From Acinetobacter brisouisimilis (GTDB lineage: Bacteria > Pseudomonadota > Gammaproteobacteria > Pseudomonadales > Moraxellaceae), in assembly GCF_000368265.1 (NCBI RefSeq), contig NZ_KB851219.1, positions 1,655,403 through 1,719,402 on the forward strand: a stretch of 64,000 nucleotides of DNA, in the 5' to 3' direction. The notes below the pieces were generated by a model. The model searched no databases. It was given only the letters and a program-made list of their open reading frames with translations, and was not told the DNA's origin. Every line of letters starts with the position of its first letter. Positions within the stretch are counted from its first letter, which is position 1. The translations under genes were made by a program, and so were the position numbers. This document shows, piece by piece, positions 28,167 to 40,171 of the stretch.

Positions 28167-29057
28167 TTAAATCAGTTTTTGATCTTTTAAAACTTCGAGC
28201 ATGGTTGTACCAATTTCCGCAGGGCTACGAGTATAAGCGATTCCAGCTTTTTCAAATGCCATAAATTTCTCTTCGGCAGTACCTTTCCCGCCAGAAATAA
28301 TCGCACCTGCATGCCCCATGCGTTTGCCTTTTGGCGCAGTAACCCCTGCAATATAGCCAACCACAGGTTTAGTCACATTAGACTGAATATACTCCGCTGC
28401 TTCTTCTTCAGCAGTCCCTCCAATCTCACCAATCATAATGATTGCATCGGTATCTGGATCATCCTGAAATAGTTTTAAAGCGTCAATCTGATTCATACCA
28501 GGAATCGGGTCTCCACCAATCCCTATACAAGTTGACTGACCTAAACCGAGTTTTGTGGTCTGAGAAACCGCTTCATAAGTCAAAGTTCCTGAACGGGAAA
28601 TAATTCCAATACGTCCCGCCCGATGAATATGCCCTGGCATAATGCCGATCTTACATTGTTCAGGTGTAATGATACCTGGGCAGTTTGGCCCTATCAGACG
28701 CGTATTTTGCCCACAAGTTTCCAAATAACGTTTGGCTTTGAGCATATCTAAAGTTGGCACACCTTCCGTAATAACGACAATCAAACCCACTCCAGCATCA
28801 ATTGCTTCTACAACTGAATCCAGTACATAGGGTGCAGGCACATAAATCACTGAAGCATCTGCATGTGTTTCACGCATGGCATCTTGCATGGTATTAAATA
28901 CAGGTAAATCAAGATGCGTCTGACCGCCCTTGCCTGGCGTTACCCCACCCACAACTTTTGTGCCGTAATTTAATGCCTGTACGGAGTGAAATGTCCCATT
29001 TTTACCTGTAAAGCCCTGAACCAAAACCTTTGTATTTTTATTAATTAACACGCTCAT
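28167..29057 (-). CDS. sucD: succinyl-CoA synthetase alpha subunit
   Basis: With SucC it converts succinyl-CoA to succinate, making ATP or GTP. The 296 residues show the CoA-binding Rossmann part ([13 protein letters not shown]), [18 protein letters not shown] and the phosphohistidine loop [14 protein letters not shown]. It follows sucC by 12 bases and ends the sdh-suc-lpd block. Confidence 0.97.
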   Translation of the reverse strand: MSVLINKNTKVLVQGFTGKNGTFHSVQALNYGTKVVGGVTPGKGGQTHLDLPVFNTMQDAMRETHADASVIYVPAPYVLDSVVEAIDAGVGLIVVITEGVPTLDMLKAKRYLETCGQNTRLIGPNCPGIITPEQCKIGIMPGHIHRAGRIGIISRSGTLTYEAVSQTTKLGLGQSTCIGIGGDPIPGMNQIDALKLFQDDPDTDAIIMIGEIGGTAEEEAAEYIQSNVTKPVVGYIAGVTAPKGKRMGHAGAIISGGKGTAEEKFMAFEKAGIAYTRSPAEIGTTMLEVLKDQKLI

Positions 29058-29069
29058 AGCAATATTCCT

Positions 29070-30248
29070 TCAGTGATTCTGATCTTGTTGTAATGTTGCA
29101 ACCACTTTCTGTGCTGCATCGGCTAAACCATTAGCCGAAATGAGGGTTAACCCCGATTCATCCAGAATTTTTGCACCAAGCTCAGCATTGTTACCTTCTA
29201 AGCGAACCACCACTGGAATACTGACATTTACTTCTTGAACTGCTGCAATAATCGCTTCAGCAATCATGTCACAACGTACAATCCCACCAAAAATATTGAT
29301 TAATACAGCTTCAACAGAATGATCTGCCAAAATAATTTTAAACGCTTCAATCACGCGTTCTTTGGTTGCACCACCACCAACATCTAGAAAGTTGGCAGGC
29401 TTTCCACCATAAAGCTGAATAATGTCCATGGTTGCCATCGCTAACCCTGCACCATTGACCATACAGCCAATATTGCCTTCAAGTGCAACATAGTTCAGAT
29501 CATGTTCAGATGCTTTGAGTTCACGCTCATTTTCCTGAGTTTTATCACGTAGTGCCGCAACTTCAGGGATTCGATATACAGCATTAGAATCAATGCCAAT
29601 TTTGGCATCAACACACAAAATCTCACCATTCTCACATATAGATAGTGGGTTGATTTCAAACAATGCAAAATCATTTTCAACGAATGCACGATACGCGCCT
29701 TGCATCAGTTTAGTGAAACTATCAATCTGTTCATCTTTTAACTGTAATGCATAACCGACCTGACGCGCTTGAAATGGCAATAAACCAGTTAAAGGATCAA
29801 TACTGATTTTAATGATTTTTTCAGGGGTTTCTTCAGCCACTTTCTCAATTTCGACACCACCCTCAGTAGATGCCATAAAGGTGACACGACGTGATGAACG
29901 GTCAACAACTGCTCCCAAATACAATTCACGCTCTACAGGATAAACATCTTCACAAACCAGTACGCTATTGACAGGCTGACCTAAAGCATCAGTTTGGTAA
30001 GTGACTAAACGTGTGCCTAAAATTTGCCCTGCATATTCGGCAGCTTCATCTTTGGATTTAACAACTTTTACACCGCCTGCTTTACCACGCCCACCCGCAT
30101 GTACTTGTGCTTTAATGACTGCAAATTTGCCAGCCAGTTTTTTATAGGCTGCAACGGCTTCATCGGGAGATGTTGCTAAGATACCTTCTTGAACAGGTAA
30201 ACCATATTTCTTAAGTAACGCCTTGGCTTGGTATTCATGTAAATTCAT
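29070..30248 (-). CDS. sucC: succinyl-CoA synthetase beta subunit
   Basis: The 392-residue ATP-grasp subunit starts with the universal [16 protein letters not shown]. It has the nucleotide loop [16 protein letters not shown] (about 46-61), the subunit-interface [18 protein letters not shown] and the power-helix [10 protein letters not shown]. It precedes sucD on the minus strand. A hairpin terminator after lpd suggests that sucCD also has its own promoter in the 236-base gap upstream. Confidence 0.97.
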   Translation of the reverse strand: MNLHEYQAKALLKKYGLPVQEGILATSPDEAVAAYKKLAGKFAVIKAQVHAGGRGKAGGVKVVKSKDEAAEYAGQILGTRLVTYQTDALGQPVNSVLVCEDVYPVERELYLGAVVDRSSRRVTFMASTEGGVEIEKVAEETPEKIIKISIDPLTGLLPFQARQVGYALQLKDEQIDSFTKLMQGAYRAFVENDFALFEINPLSICENGEILCVDAKIGIDSNAVYRIPEVAALRDKTQENERELKASEHDLNYVALEGNIGCMVNGAGLAMATMDIIQLYGGKPANFLDVGGGATKERVIEAFKIILADHSVEAVLINIFGGIVRCDMIAEAIIAAVQEVNVSIPVVVRLEGNNAELGAKILDESGLTLISANGLADAAQKVVATLQQDQNH

Positions 30249-30484
30249 TTGTGTACCTTTTATATTTATTGCATGTACTTTTTTTTAAAATACATCTCGA
30301 TAAGCGAGCTACGACAGCATCATGCTGAAGTCTAATTCTAGTTGTAGTGGAAATTTTCAGGGAACTCAACTCTTTACTACAAATTAAGCATCATTTTCAA
30401 AAATATTATAAAGTTTAGGTATTTTATTGATAAATAATAAGTAATTTTTATTCTATTAAATTTATATATTTCAATATTTTGAAA

Positions 30485-30514
30485 TAAAAAATGGCGGTTA
30501 TATTAACCGCCATT
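30485..30514 (-). terminator. terminator after lpd
   Basis: On the minus strand AATGGCGGTTA and TAACCGCCATT form an 11-bp stem with a 3-base loop, followed by a T-run. It separates sucAB-lpd from sucCD. Confidence 0.88.
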
Positions 30515-30542
30515 TTCCAATTAGATTATTTAATTCATCTAA

Positions 30543-32024
<1,482 letters not shown>

Positions 32025-32037
32025 TTATTCGTAAAAA

Positions 32038-33231
32038 TTAAAGGTCTAGGATAAGTTTAGCTGGTTCTTCTAACAATTCTTTGATTGTTACCAAGAAGCC
32101 TACAGCTTCTTTACCATCGATCATACGGTGGTCATAAGAAAGCGCTAAATACATCATTGGCAAGATTTCAACTTGACCATTAACCGCCATAGGACGTTCT
32201 TGGATTTTATGCATACCCAAGATACCTGTTTGCGGTTGGTTCAAAATTGGAGTTGAAAGCAATGAACCGAATGTACCACCATTGGTAATGGTGAACGTAC
32301 CGCCAGTCATGTCTTCGATTGCCAATTTACCATCACGTGCCTTGTAAGCAAAATCACGGATACCATTTTCAACTTCAGCATAGCTCATGCGATCAGTATC
32401 ACGTAGTACAGGAACAACTAGACCACGCTCTGAAGATACAGCAACACCAATGTCGTAGAAACCATGATAAACAATATCATCACCGTCAATAGACGCATTG
32501 ACTGCTGGATAACGTTTAAGTGCTTCAGTAACTGCTTTAACAAAGAAAGACATAAAGCCTAAACGTGCACCATGACGTTTTTCAAAGATGTCTTTGTATT
32601 GTTTACGCATTTCCATCACTGGCTTCATGTTCACTTCGTTAAACGTTGTCAACATTGCAGTTTGCTGAGTTGCTGCAAGTAAGCGTTCTGCAACACGCTT
32701 ACGTAAGCGAGTCATTGGAACACGTTTTTCAATACGCTCACCCACTGCAACGCTTAACGGTGTTACGCTAGCAGCAGCTGGTTTTGCTTGATGATTTGCA
32801 ACATCTTCTTTGGTAATGCGACCACCGCGACCTGTACCTTGTACGTCAGTAGCAGCAATACCTGTTTCATTTAATGCTTTACGCACTGCAGGTGCTTGGT
32901 CTTGAACAGATGCAGCACTTGTAGCAGCTGCTGGTGCAGCTTTTTCTTCGCTTTGTACAGCTTCAGGTGCTGCAGCTACAGCGCCAGAAACTGCGCCTGC
33001 TTCAAATTGAGCAATTACTTCACTAGAAAGAACTGTATCGCCTTCACCTTTCACAATTGCAACTAAGCTACCATCAGCAGGTGCAACAACTTCCAATACA
33101 ACTTTATCAGTTTCAATATCACAGATCACTTCGTCACGTGATACAGGTTCACCAACTTTTTTGTGCCAAGTTGCAATTGTTCCGTCTGCTACAGACTCTG
33201 GAAATACTGGTGCCTTAATTTCGGTTGCCAT
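32038..33231 (-). CDS. sucB: 2-oxoglutarate dehydrogenase E2 (dihydrolipoyl succinyltransferase)
   Basis: The 397 residues comprise an N-terminal lipoyl domain with the lipoylated Lys43 in ETDKVVLEV, an Ala/Pro-rich linker, and an E3-binding domain ([20 protein letters not shown], about 115-135). A catalytic domain ends at [13 protein letters not shown] with the active His. There is one lipoyl domain, as usual for SucB. GGAGAGAC precedes ATG 33231. It lies between sucA and lpd. Confidence 0.97.
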   Translation of the reverse strand: MATEIKAPVFPESVADGTIATWHKKVGEPVSRDEVICDIETDKVVLEVVAPADGSLVAIVKGEGDTVLSSEVIAQFEAGAVSGAVAAAPEAVQSEEKAAPAAATSAASVQDQAPAVRKALNETGIAATDVQGTGRGGRITKEDVANHQAKPAAASVTPLSVAVGERIEKRVPMTRLRKRVAERLLAATQQTAMLTTFNEVNMKPVMEMRKQYKDIFEKRHGARLGFMSFFVKAVTEALKRYPAVNASIDGDDIVYHGFYDIGVAVSSERGLVVPVLRDTDRMSYAEVENGIRDFAYKARDGKLAIEDMTGGTFTITNGGTFGSLLSTPILNQPQTGILGMHKIQERPMAVNGQVEILPMMYLALSYDHRMIDGKEAVGFLVTIKELLEEPAKLILDL

Positions 33232-33251
33232 TCTTTAGTCTCTCCTGATGA

Positions 33252-36071
33252 TTAGGCTTCAATCGCAAGCGCGTCTTGAATTAATTTAGCTTGTTGTTTT
33301 GCATGTAAATATGGTGAACCACATGCTGGGGCTGCAGAAGCATCACGACCTGCGAAGCTAATGCGTGCTTGTTTGCCAACATTTGATACTGTTTCGTATA
33401 AGAATGGGGCAATAAAGTGCCATGCACCTTGGTTCTTCGGTTCTTCCTGACACCAAACAACTTCTGTTGCATCTGGATAAGCATTAAGAACTTCAGCAAT
33501 ACGTTGCTCTGGGTATGGATACAACTGTTCTACACGAACAATCGCAACATTACCTAGCGCAGCTTCACGACGTTTTTCAAGCAAGTCGTAATACACTTTA
33601 CCGCCACAGAATACGATACGGGTTACGTCTGCTTTGTTGATTTGATCAACTTCATCAATCACAGTTTGGAATTGACCATTTGCCAATTCATCTAGGTTAG
33701 ATACTGCAAGTTTATGACGAAGCAATGACTTAGGTGACATCACAATCAATGGTTTACGGATTGGACGAACAGCCTGACGACGCAATGCATGGTAAATTTG
33801 TGCAGGCGTTGTCGGTGTGATCACTTGCATGTTGTCTTCTGCACAAAGCTGCAAATAACGCTCTAGACGTGCAGATGAATGCTCAGGACCTTGACCTTCA
33901 AAGCCGTGTGGTAACAACATGGTTAAACCACAAACACGTTCCCACTTGGTTTCACCAGATGCGATGAACTGGTCAATCACCACTTGCGCACAGTTGGCGA
34001 AGTCACCAAACTGAGCTTCCCAAACGATCAAGCTGTTTGGCAATGTAGTTGCATAACCATATTCAAATGCCAAAACTGCTTCTTCAGAAAGCAATGAATC
34101 CCAAAGCGCAAAGCGTGGTTGGTTTTCTTTAACATTACAAAGCGGAATATAAACTGAACCATCTTTTTGGTTATGTAGTTTAGCGTGACGGTGTGAGAAT
34201 GTACCACGACCAACGTCTTCACCACTGATACGAACCAAATAGCCTTCATCAAGCAAAGTTGCATACGCTAAAGTTTCAGCAGCACCCCAGTTTAAAGGCG
34301 TTTCACCAGTTTGCATTTTCAAGCGTTCGTCAATTACTTTTGAAACTTGACGTTGCATTTCAAAGCCTTCTGGAAGCTGACGCATTTTTGTACCAATCGC
34401 TTTTAGACGTTCGATATCAAAAGATGTATCCCAGTTGTCTGTGTAGTCATGACCCAAGTAAGGTGTCCAGTCCACAAACATTTTTGTATTTGGCTCAAGT
34501 ACCAATGCGTTGGCAACATGTTTACCTGCTTCCAAATCAGCGCGGTAGTCTTCAACCATCTTGTCTGCTTCAGCACGATCCAAGATTTTTTGTTGTACTA
34601 GTTGATCAGCATAAAGCGTACGTGTAGTCGCTTTCTTGTTAATCACCTGATACATCACAGGTTGAGTTGCAGATGGCTCATCTGCTTCGTTGTGACCACG
34701 ACGACGGTAACAGAACAAGTCAATTACAACATCTTTGCGGAATGTATGACGGAAGTCATGTGCAAGTTGAGCAATAAATACAACTGCCTCAGGATCATCA
34801 CCATTCACATGGAAGATTGGTGACTGAACCATTTTCGCAATGTCAGTACAGTATTCGGTAGAACGTGCATCACGCGGATCAGATGTTGTAAAACCAACTT
34901 GGTTATTCACAACAATATGAACAGTACCACCAACGGTATAGCCGCGGGTTTGTGACATTTGGAAAGTTTCCATGTTCACACCCTGACCTGCAAATGCAGC
35001 ATCACCGTGAACAATCACAGGTAACACATCATCACCACCAATGTCTTTACGACGAACTTGGCGTGCACGAACAGAACCTTCAACTACAGGCCCAACAATT
35101 TCTAAGTGTGATGGGTTAAACGCCAATGCCAAGTGAACTTCGCCACCTGGTGTCATCACATTTGATGAGAAACCTTGGTGATATTTTACGTCACCAGAAC
35201 CTTTCTTGGTCAGTGCTTTACCTTCAAACTCACCAAATAGGTCAGCAGGGTTTTTACCCATAATATTCACAAGCAAGTTCAAGCGACCGCGGTGTGGCAT
35301 ACCAATAACCACTTCCTTACAGCCCACTGTACCTGCACGTTGAATAATTTCATTGACCATTGGAATGAAGGTTTCACCACCTTCCAAACCAAAGCGTTTT
35401 GCACCTACAAATTTATTACCGAGATATTTTTCCAAACCTTCAGCGGCAGTCAAACGCTCCAAGAAATGTTTCTTTTGCTCAGCTGTAAAGCTAAATTGAC
35501 CGCGTGCACCTTCAAGGCGCTGTTGAATCCAGCGTTTTTCTACTGTATCTACGATGTGCATATATTCTGCACCAATAGACCCACAGTAAATCGACTGCAT
35601 GGTTTCAACCATTTCACCAAGAGTTGCCTCATCTTTACCAATCGCAAGATTACCGGTGTTAAATACGGTATCTAGATCAGATTTAGTCAACCCATGTGCA
35701 TTTAATTCTAAATCAGGAACGTCTTCACGCTTTGCTAAACCGAGAGGGTCCAACTTCGCTTTTTGGTGTCCGCGGTTGCGATAAGCAGAAATAAGCTGTA
35801 AAACACCAATTTGGCGTTTTTCATGCTCAGTGCTTACGGTACTTTGCACAACAGACTGTACGCGATTTGAATTACGACCAAGTAATAAAAATTGTTCACG
35901 CACAGTTCCGTGTGGTTGGTCGCCTTTTGGGAATTTATCGAAATATTGACGCCAGTCTTCACTGACAGATGATGGAGAAGTTAGGTACTGCTCGTATAGT
36001 TCTTCGATATACGCTGCACTATCAGCGGAAAGTTCAGTATCAAGACGCAATGCGTCAGCAACTTCTTGCAT
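33252..36071 (-). CDS. sucA: 2-oxoglutarate dehydrogenase E1
   Basis: This thiamine-diphosphate enzyme decarboxylates 2-oxoglutarate and succinylates the SucB lipoyl arm. Visible are the TPP-site strand HGDAAFAGQG, the GDDPEAV cofactor segment and the small-domain FCYRRRGHNEADEP. Start: two in-frame ATGs, at 36083 and 36071. AGGAA abuts the first, and MQEVADALRLD from the second aligns with the E. coli SucA start (MQNSALKAWLD), so I prefer 36071 (939 residues), without certainty. It is the first gene of sucAB-lpd. Confidence 0.95.
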   Translation of the reverse strand: MQEVADALRLDTELSADSAAYIEELYEQYLTSPSSVSEDWRQYFDKFPKGDQPHGTVREQFLLLGRNSNRVQSVVQSTVSTEHEKRQIGVLQLISAYRNRGHQKAKLDPLGLAKREDVPDLELNAHGLTKSDLDTVFNTGNLAIGKDEATLGEMVETMQSIYCGSIGAEYMHIVDTVEKRWIQQRLEGARGQFSFTAEQKKHFLERLTAAEGLEKYLGNKFVGAKRFGLEGGETFIPMVNEIIQRAGTVGCKEVVIGMPHRGRLNLLVNIMGKNPADLFGEFEGKALTKKGSGDVKYHQGFSSNVMTPGGEVHLALAFNPSHLEIVGPVVEGSVRARQVRRKDIGGDDVLPVIVHGDAAFAGQGVNMETFQMSQTRGYTVGGTVHIVVNNQVGFTTSDPRDARSTEYCTDIAKMVQSPIFHVNGDDPEAVVFIAQLAHDFRHTFRKDVVIDLFCYRRRGHNEADEPSATQPVMYQVINKKATTRTLYADQLVQQKILDRAEADKMVEDYRADLEAGKHVANALVLEPNTKMFVDWTPYLGHDYTDNWDTSFDIERLKAIGTKMRQLPEGFEMQRQVSKVIDERLKMQTGETPLNWGAAETLAYATLLDEGYLVRISGEDVGRGTFSHRHAKLHNQKDGSVYIPLCNVKENQPRFALWDSLLSEEAVLAFEYGYATTLPNSLIVWEAQFGDFANCAQVVIDQFIASGETKWERVCGLTMLLPHGFEGQGPEHSSARLERYLQLCAEDNMQVITPTTPAQIYHALRRQAVRPIRKPLIVMSPKSLLRHKLAVSNLDELANGQFQTVIDEVDQINKADVTRIVFCGGKVYYDLLEKRREAALGNVAIVRVEQLYPYPEQRIAEVLNAYPDATEVVWCQEEPKNQGAWHFIAPFLYETVSNVGKQARISFAGRDASAAPACGSPYLHAKQQAKLIQDALAIEA

Positions 36072-36083
36072 TTTTGGACCCAT

Positions 36084-36597
36084 TTCCTATTGCAAAAATA
36101 TTACAGATTACTCAGTGAAGCAATCCATGATCGATAATGTCAGATTGGTAACCATGACACCATGCCCGATGACTTTCATCATCAGGAATATTCGTGCTTA
36201 TAAAATAAGCATAACCTACCTTATAGGCACAATGAATTATAACGCCCATACCTGGCATCATCACTCATCTTATACCCGACCAAAAGCCGAGCAATTTTTT
36301 GCAAATCGTCTTAGATAAAGATAAATACACGATTTAGCTTTTCTAAAACGTTTTCCTGTTACTTTTTAACAATGCTATTTTCTCACATTACGAAAATAAT
36401 AGCTCTTTTTTTTCACTATTTTTTTTAATATAGTGACTTGCTAAATGCTAACATGTTATCCCAATTGATTTAATTTTTTTCCCACATACCTCTCATCACG
36501 CATCAAAATATATAAATACAAAACAGAGATATATGTTGATCGATCCATCAAAAACATGCAATTACAAGGCAACTCAACTTAACACTCCCACTACAAA
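36084..36597. other. sucA-sdhB intergenic region
   Basis: About 510 AT-rich bases with no credible gene; a 67-codon frame on the plus strand at 36115-36318 lacks a ribosome site and protein-like composition. The sucA promoter must lie here, but I could not pick a convincing -35/-10 pair. Confidence 0.5.
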
Positions 36598-36629
36598 TAA
36601 AAAAAAGCGCACATCATTCAATGTGCGCT
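36598..36629 (-). terminator. terminator after sdhB
   Basis: AGCGCACAT-cattca-ATGTGCGCT is a perfect 9-bp stem. On the minus strand it is followed by a T-run (AAAAAA on the plus strand). It ends sdhCDAB 16 bases after the sdhB stop. Confidence 0.92.
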
Positions 36630-36644
36630 TTTTTGTACATCTAA

Positions 36645-37355
36645 TTAGCCCGCTTGGTCTAACAACATACTACGGATATGACCGATTGCTTTTGTTGGGT
36701 TTAAACCTTTAGGACAAACTGATACACAGTTCATGATTCCTTTACAACGGAATAGACTGAATGGGTCATCTAAACGAGCCAAACGATCTTGAGTCGCTGT
36801 ATCACGTGAATCAATAATGAAACGGTATGCATTTAATAATGCTGAAGGACCCAAGAATTTATCTGGGTTCCACCAGAATGATGGGCATGAAGTTGAACAA
36901 CATGCACACAAAATACATTCATACAAACCATTTAAGTGTTCACGCTCTTCAGGAGATTGCAAACGCTCTTTTGGTGGTGCTGGCTGGTTATTAATCAGGA
37001 ATGGCTGAATCTTGTTGTATTGATCATAGAACTGATTCATATCAACAACCAAATCCTTGATTACTGGCAAACCAGGTAAAGGACGGATCACAATCTTCTC
37101 AGGAAGATCATTCAGGTTTTGCAAGCAAGCCAAACCATTTTTACCGTTGATGTTCACACCATCTGAACCACAAATCCCTTCACGACAAGAACGACGGAAA
37201 GTCAGTGTTTCATCTTGCACTTTCAAAGCTAGTAAAGCATCAAGCAACATACGGTGCTTATCTGTCAACTCAAGCTTGAAAGTTTGCATGTACGGCGCTT
37301 TATCCTTATCAGGATCATAGCGGTAGATTTCGAATGTACGAGTACCTCTACTCAT
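36645..37355 (-). CDS. sdhB: succinate dehydrogenase iron-sulfur subunit
   Basis: SdhB passes electrons from SdhA flavin to quinone through three Fe-S clusters. All are visible: the [2Fe-2S] ligands in CREGICGSDGV...GLAC (about 59-79), the [4Fe-4S] set CILCACCSTSC and the [3Fe-4S] set CKGIMNCVSVCPKGLNP. The 236 residues are full length. It lies 14 bases after sdhA and is the last gene of the operon. Confidence 0.98.
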   Translation of the reverse strand: MSRGTRTFEIYRYDPDKDKAPYMQTFKLELTDKHRMLLDALLALKVQDETLTFRRSCREGICGSDGVNINGKNGLACLQNLNDLPEKIVIRPLPGLPVIKDLVVDMNQFYDQYNKIQPFLINNQPAPPKERLQSPEEREHLNGLYECILCACCSTSCPSFWWNPDKFLGPSALLNAYRFIIDSRDTATQDRLARLDDPFSLFRCKGIMNCVSVCPKGLNPTKAIGHIRSMLLDQAG

Positions 37356-37369
37356 CTTTATACTCCCGA

Positions 37370-39265
37370 TTAGAATGTACGTGGTTTTGGTGGAATCGCA
37401 TCAACAGTCAGCGGCTTATAACGCACTGGCTTGTATTCTAGATGATTGTCAGATGAATACCACAAAGTATGTTTCATCCAGTCATCATCACGACGACCGT
37501 ATGGATACTCTGGGTGATCTGGTGGTAACTCATAATCAACAACCGTATGCGCACCACGACATTCTTTACGTGCAGCAGCAGAAATCAGTGTCGCTTTTGC
37601 AACTTCATACAAGTTTTCAACTTCAAGTGCTTCAACACGTGCTGTGTTAAATACTTTTGATTTGTCTTTCAAATGAATGTTACGCACACGTGGTCCTAAC
37701 GCAAGGATTTGTTTTACACCTTCATCAAGCAATGCTTGAGTACGGAATACACCTGCGTGATCTTGAACGATGTCACGAATTGCATCAGCAACGTCTTGAG
37801 CATTTTCACCACTGGTTGACTCATCCAATTTACGGACGCGAGCCAAAGTACTCACAAGAACATCTGTTGGAAGTGGCGCGTATTCATCACCATGATGCTT
37901 GGTTACATAATCAATAATATGTTCACCAGCAGCCTTACCAAACACAACCAAGTCAAGCAATGAGTTTGTACCTAAACGGTTTGCACCATGTACAGACACA
38001 CAAGAACACTCACCGATCGCATAGAAACCTTTTACTGGCTTCACGAAGTTACGCTGATTGTTGGCATGATAAGTATCAGTAGCCTTGTCGTATCCAGCAT
38101 TCAATTCTTCAGCAGTTGCTGCTTCAGGAAGTACAACCTGACCATGAATATTGGTTGGAATACCACCCATTTGATAATGGATTGTTGGTACAACTGGAAT
38201 TGGCTCTTTAGTGATATCAACGTTCGCGAATTTCTTACCAATCTCAAATACAGATGGCAAGCGTTTCATGATGGTATCAGCACCTAAGTGAGTCATATCT
38301 AGCAAGATATAGTCACCTTTAGGACCACAACCACGACCTTCTTTAATTTCTTGGTCCATAGAACGTGAAACGAAGTCACGTGGCGCCAAGTCTTTTAAAG
38401 TTGGTGCATAGCGTTCCATGAATGGTTCGCCATCTTTGTTACGAAGAATCGCACCTTCACCACGGCAACCTTCAGTAAGAAGTACGCCTGCGCCTGCAAC
38501 ACCTGTTGGGTGGAATTGCCAGAATTCCATATCTTGCAATGGAATACCCGCACGTGCAGCCATACCAAGACCGTCACCAGTATTAATATATGCATTTGTT
38601 GATGCACGATACACGCGACCAGCACCACCAGTAGCAAACAAAGTTGCTTTTGCTTGGAATACTGCAATGTTACCTGTTTCTTGGTCAATTGCTGTTACAC
38701 CAAGAACATCACCTTCTTCATTGCGGATTAAATCAAGTGCAATCCATTCAACAAAGAATTGAGTACCCATTTTCACGTTGCTTTGATAAAGCGTATGCAA
38801 AAGCGCGTGGCCAGTACGGTCAGCTGCTGCACATGCACGTGGAACTGGTTTCTCACCATAGTTTGCAGAGTGACCACCAAATGGACGCTGATAGATCGTA
38901 CCATCTTTGTTACGGTCAAATGGCATACCCATGTGTTCAAGTTCATAAACAACTTTCGGCGCTTCACGACACATAAACTCGATTGCGTCTTGATCACCTA
39001 ACCAGTCTGAACCTTTTACAGTGTCATAAAAGTGATAGTGCCAGTTATCTTCTTGCATGTTACCAAGAGATGCACCAATACCACCTTGCGCTGCAACAGT
39101 GTGCGAACGTGTTGGGAATACTTTAGTCAATACTGCAACTTTCAAACCAGCTTGAGCTAGCTGATAAGCAGCACGCATACCAGAACCACCACCACCAACG
39201 ATAACAGTATCGAAAGTCAGGTTTTGGATATTTGAATAATCTTCTTTAGGGGTTATCGCGCCCAT
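37370..39265 (-). CDS. sdhA: succinate dehydrogenase flavoprotein subunit
   Basis: The 631-residue catalytic subunit oxidises succinate to fumarate. Motifs are GGGGSGMRAAYQLAQAG for the FAD dinucleotide, RSHTVAAQGG with the histidine that covalently binds FAD, GGHSANYGEKPVPRACAAAD for substrate binding, and HGANRLGTNSLLDLVVFG. It lies 12 bases after sdhD and 14 bases before sdhB. Confidence 0.98.
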   Translation of the reverse strand: MGAITPKEDYSNIQNLTFDTVIVGGGGSGMRAAYQLAQAGLKVAVLTKVFPTRSHTVAAQGGIGASLGNMQEDNWHYHFYDTVKGSDWLGDQDAIEFMCREAPKVVYELEHMGMPFDRNKDGTIYQRPFGGHSANYGEKPVPRACAAADRTGHALLHTLYQSNVKMGTQFFVEWIALDLIRNEEGDVLGVTAIDQETGNIAVFQAKATLFATGGAGRVYRASTNAYINTGDGLGMAARAGIPLQDMEFWQFHPTGVAGAGVLLTEGCRGEGAILRNKDGEPFMERYAPTLKDLAPRDFVSRSMDQEIKEGRGCGPKGDYILLDMTHLGADTIMKRLPSVFEIGKKFANVDITKEPIPVVPTIHYQMGGIPTNIHGQVVLPEAATAEELNAGYDKATDTYHANNQRNFVKPVKGFYAIGECSCVSVHGANRLGTNSLLDLVVFGKAAGEHIIDYVTKHHGDEYAPLPTDVLVSTLARVRKLDESTSGENAQDVADAIRDIVQDHAGVFRTQALLDEGVKQILALGPRVRNIHLKDKSKVFNTARVEALEVENLYEVAKATLISAAARKECRGAHTVVDYELPPDHPEYPYGRRDDDWMKHTLWYSSDNHLEYKPVRYKPLTVDAIPPKPRTF

Positions 39266-39277
39266 GATTTTTTCCTA

Positions 39278-39643
39278 TCAATTCGCCCAGAAAATCTGGA
39301 TACCCCAGATCGCATACACAAACACAGCAATAATCACTGCAGTCGTTAATACTAGGCGCAAACCTTTAGCAGATGGACCCATTTGACGAGTAGTTACATA
39401 GTCAGTAAAGACTTGCCACATACCAATCCAAGCGTGTACAACCAATGATAAAATTGACAGCAATGAAAGAATTTTCATTGGCAAAGTCATCATAAAGCCA
39501 GACCATTGTTCAAAGCCAAAGCCGCCGTGGAATAAAATCCATCCAAAAATCACGACTGTATAAACTGCTAGAACAACTGCGCTCACACGTTGGAGATACC
39601 AATCACGAGAACCTGAACCTGTTAAACCTGTAGCACTTTTCAT
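39278..39643 (-). CDS. sdhD: succinate dehydrogenase membrane anchor subunit
   Basis: This 121-residue anchor has three membrane helices (about 23-40, 52-75, 97-117) and the heme/quinone-site segment VVHAWIGMWQVFTDYV typical of SdhD. I start at ATG 39643 (MKSATGLTGSGS), which overlaps the sdhC stop as TAATG, a coupled arrangement; the in-frame start 15 bases earlier lies inside sdhC. Confidence 0.92.
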   Translation of the reverse strand: MKSATGLTGSGSRDWYLQRVSAVVLAVYTVVIFGWILFHGGFGFEQWSGFMMTLPMKILSLLSILSLVVHAWIGMWQVFTDYVTTRQMGPSAKGLRLVLTTAVIIAVFVYAIWGIQIFWAN

Positions 39644-40044
39644 TAGAATACGATCCATATAAAAGCTGCGATAATTGCTACCACAGATAGAACCAATGAA
39701 ATTGTAGCTGCAACTCGACCACTTTGTAGTTCTTCATTAAAACCAAGGTCTGCGAGTAAATGCTTAATACCACCAATAAAATGGTAGATTAAACCTGCTA
39801 CAAAAACCCAAACAATGAATCGTACTAAGAAATTCCCAAATATTTGTTCTTTCACATAAGTAAAGCCTTCTGGCGAAGACAGTGACTTATCTAATATCCA
39901 TAAAAGTACTGGAACCAACAAAAATACGATGACACCAGATAAACGGTGCAAGATTGATGCAATAGCCACGGGAGAGCGTAAGTTAACCGCTAACACCTGC
40001 CCCATGGACAAATTGACAGGTCTGTTGCTTTTCACAGCGGGCAT
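39643..40044 (-). CDS. sdhC: succinate dehydrogenase cytochrome b556 subunit
   Basis: The 133 residues form three membrane helices. SPVAIASILHRLSGV near residue 25 is the family signature, and the later IYHFIGGIKHLLAD carries the heme-ligand histidine region. It is the first gene of sdhCDAB, preceded by a leader hairpin and a strong promoter. Confidence 0.95.
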   Translation of the reverse strand: MPAVKSNRPVNLSMGQVLAVNLRSPVAIASILHRLSGVIVFLLVPVLLWILDKSLSSPEGFTYVKEQIFGNFLVRFIVWVFVAGLIYHFIGGIKHLLADLGFNEELQSGRVAATISLVLSVVAIIAAFIWIVF

Positions 40045-40055
40045 CCTGTAAGTAG

Positions 40056-40171
40056 AAACTCCATCCGGAGTTTGTTTGATTAATTCGAAGGAAAGCTGGC
40101 ATCGTTAGGCTAGCAAATGCCTAAACTTTTAAACGACACTTGATTATAGAACGCAAACTAACAAAATTCAA
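40056..40171 (-). promoter_or_regulatory. sdhC promoter and leader hairpin
   Basis: On the minus strand TTGAAT (40171-40166), a 17-base spacer and TATAAT (40148-40143) form a near-consensus sigma-70 promoter. The predicted start near 40136 gives a leader of about 90 bases. At 40073-40056 the leader folds into AAACTCC-GGAT-GGAGTTT, a perfect 7-bp stem ending 11 bases before the sdhC ATG, close enough to affect ribosome access. Confidence 0.7.

Noticed and set aside
36115..36318. 67-codon plus-strand frame upstream of sucA
   Set aside because: No ribosome site, no protein-like pattern, and it lies where the sucA promoter must be.
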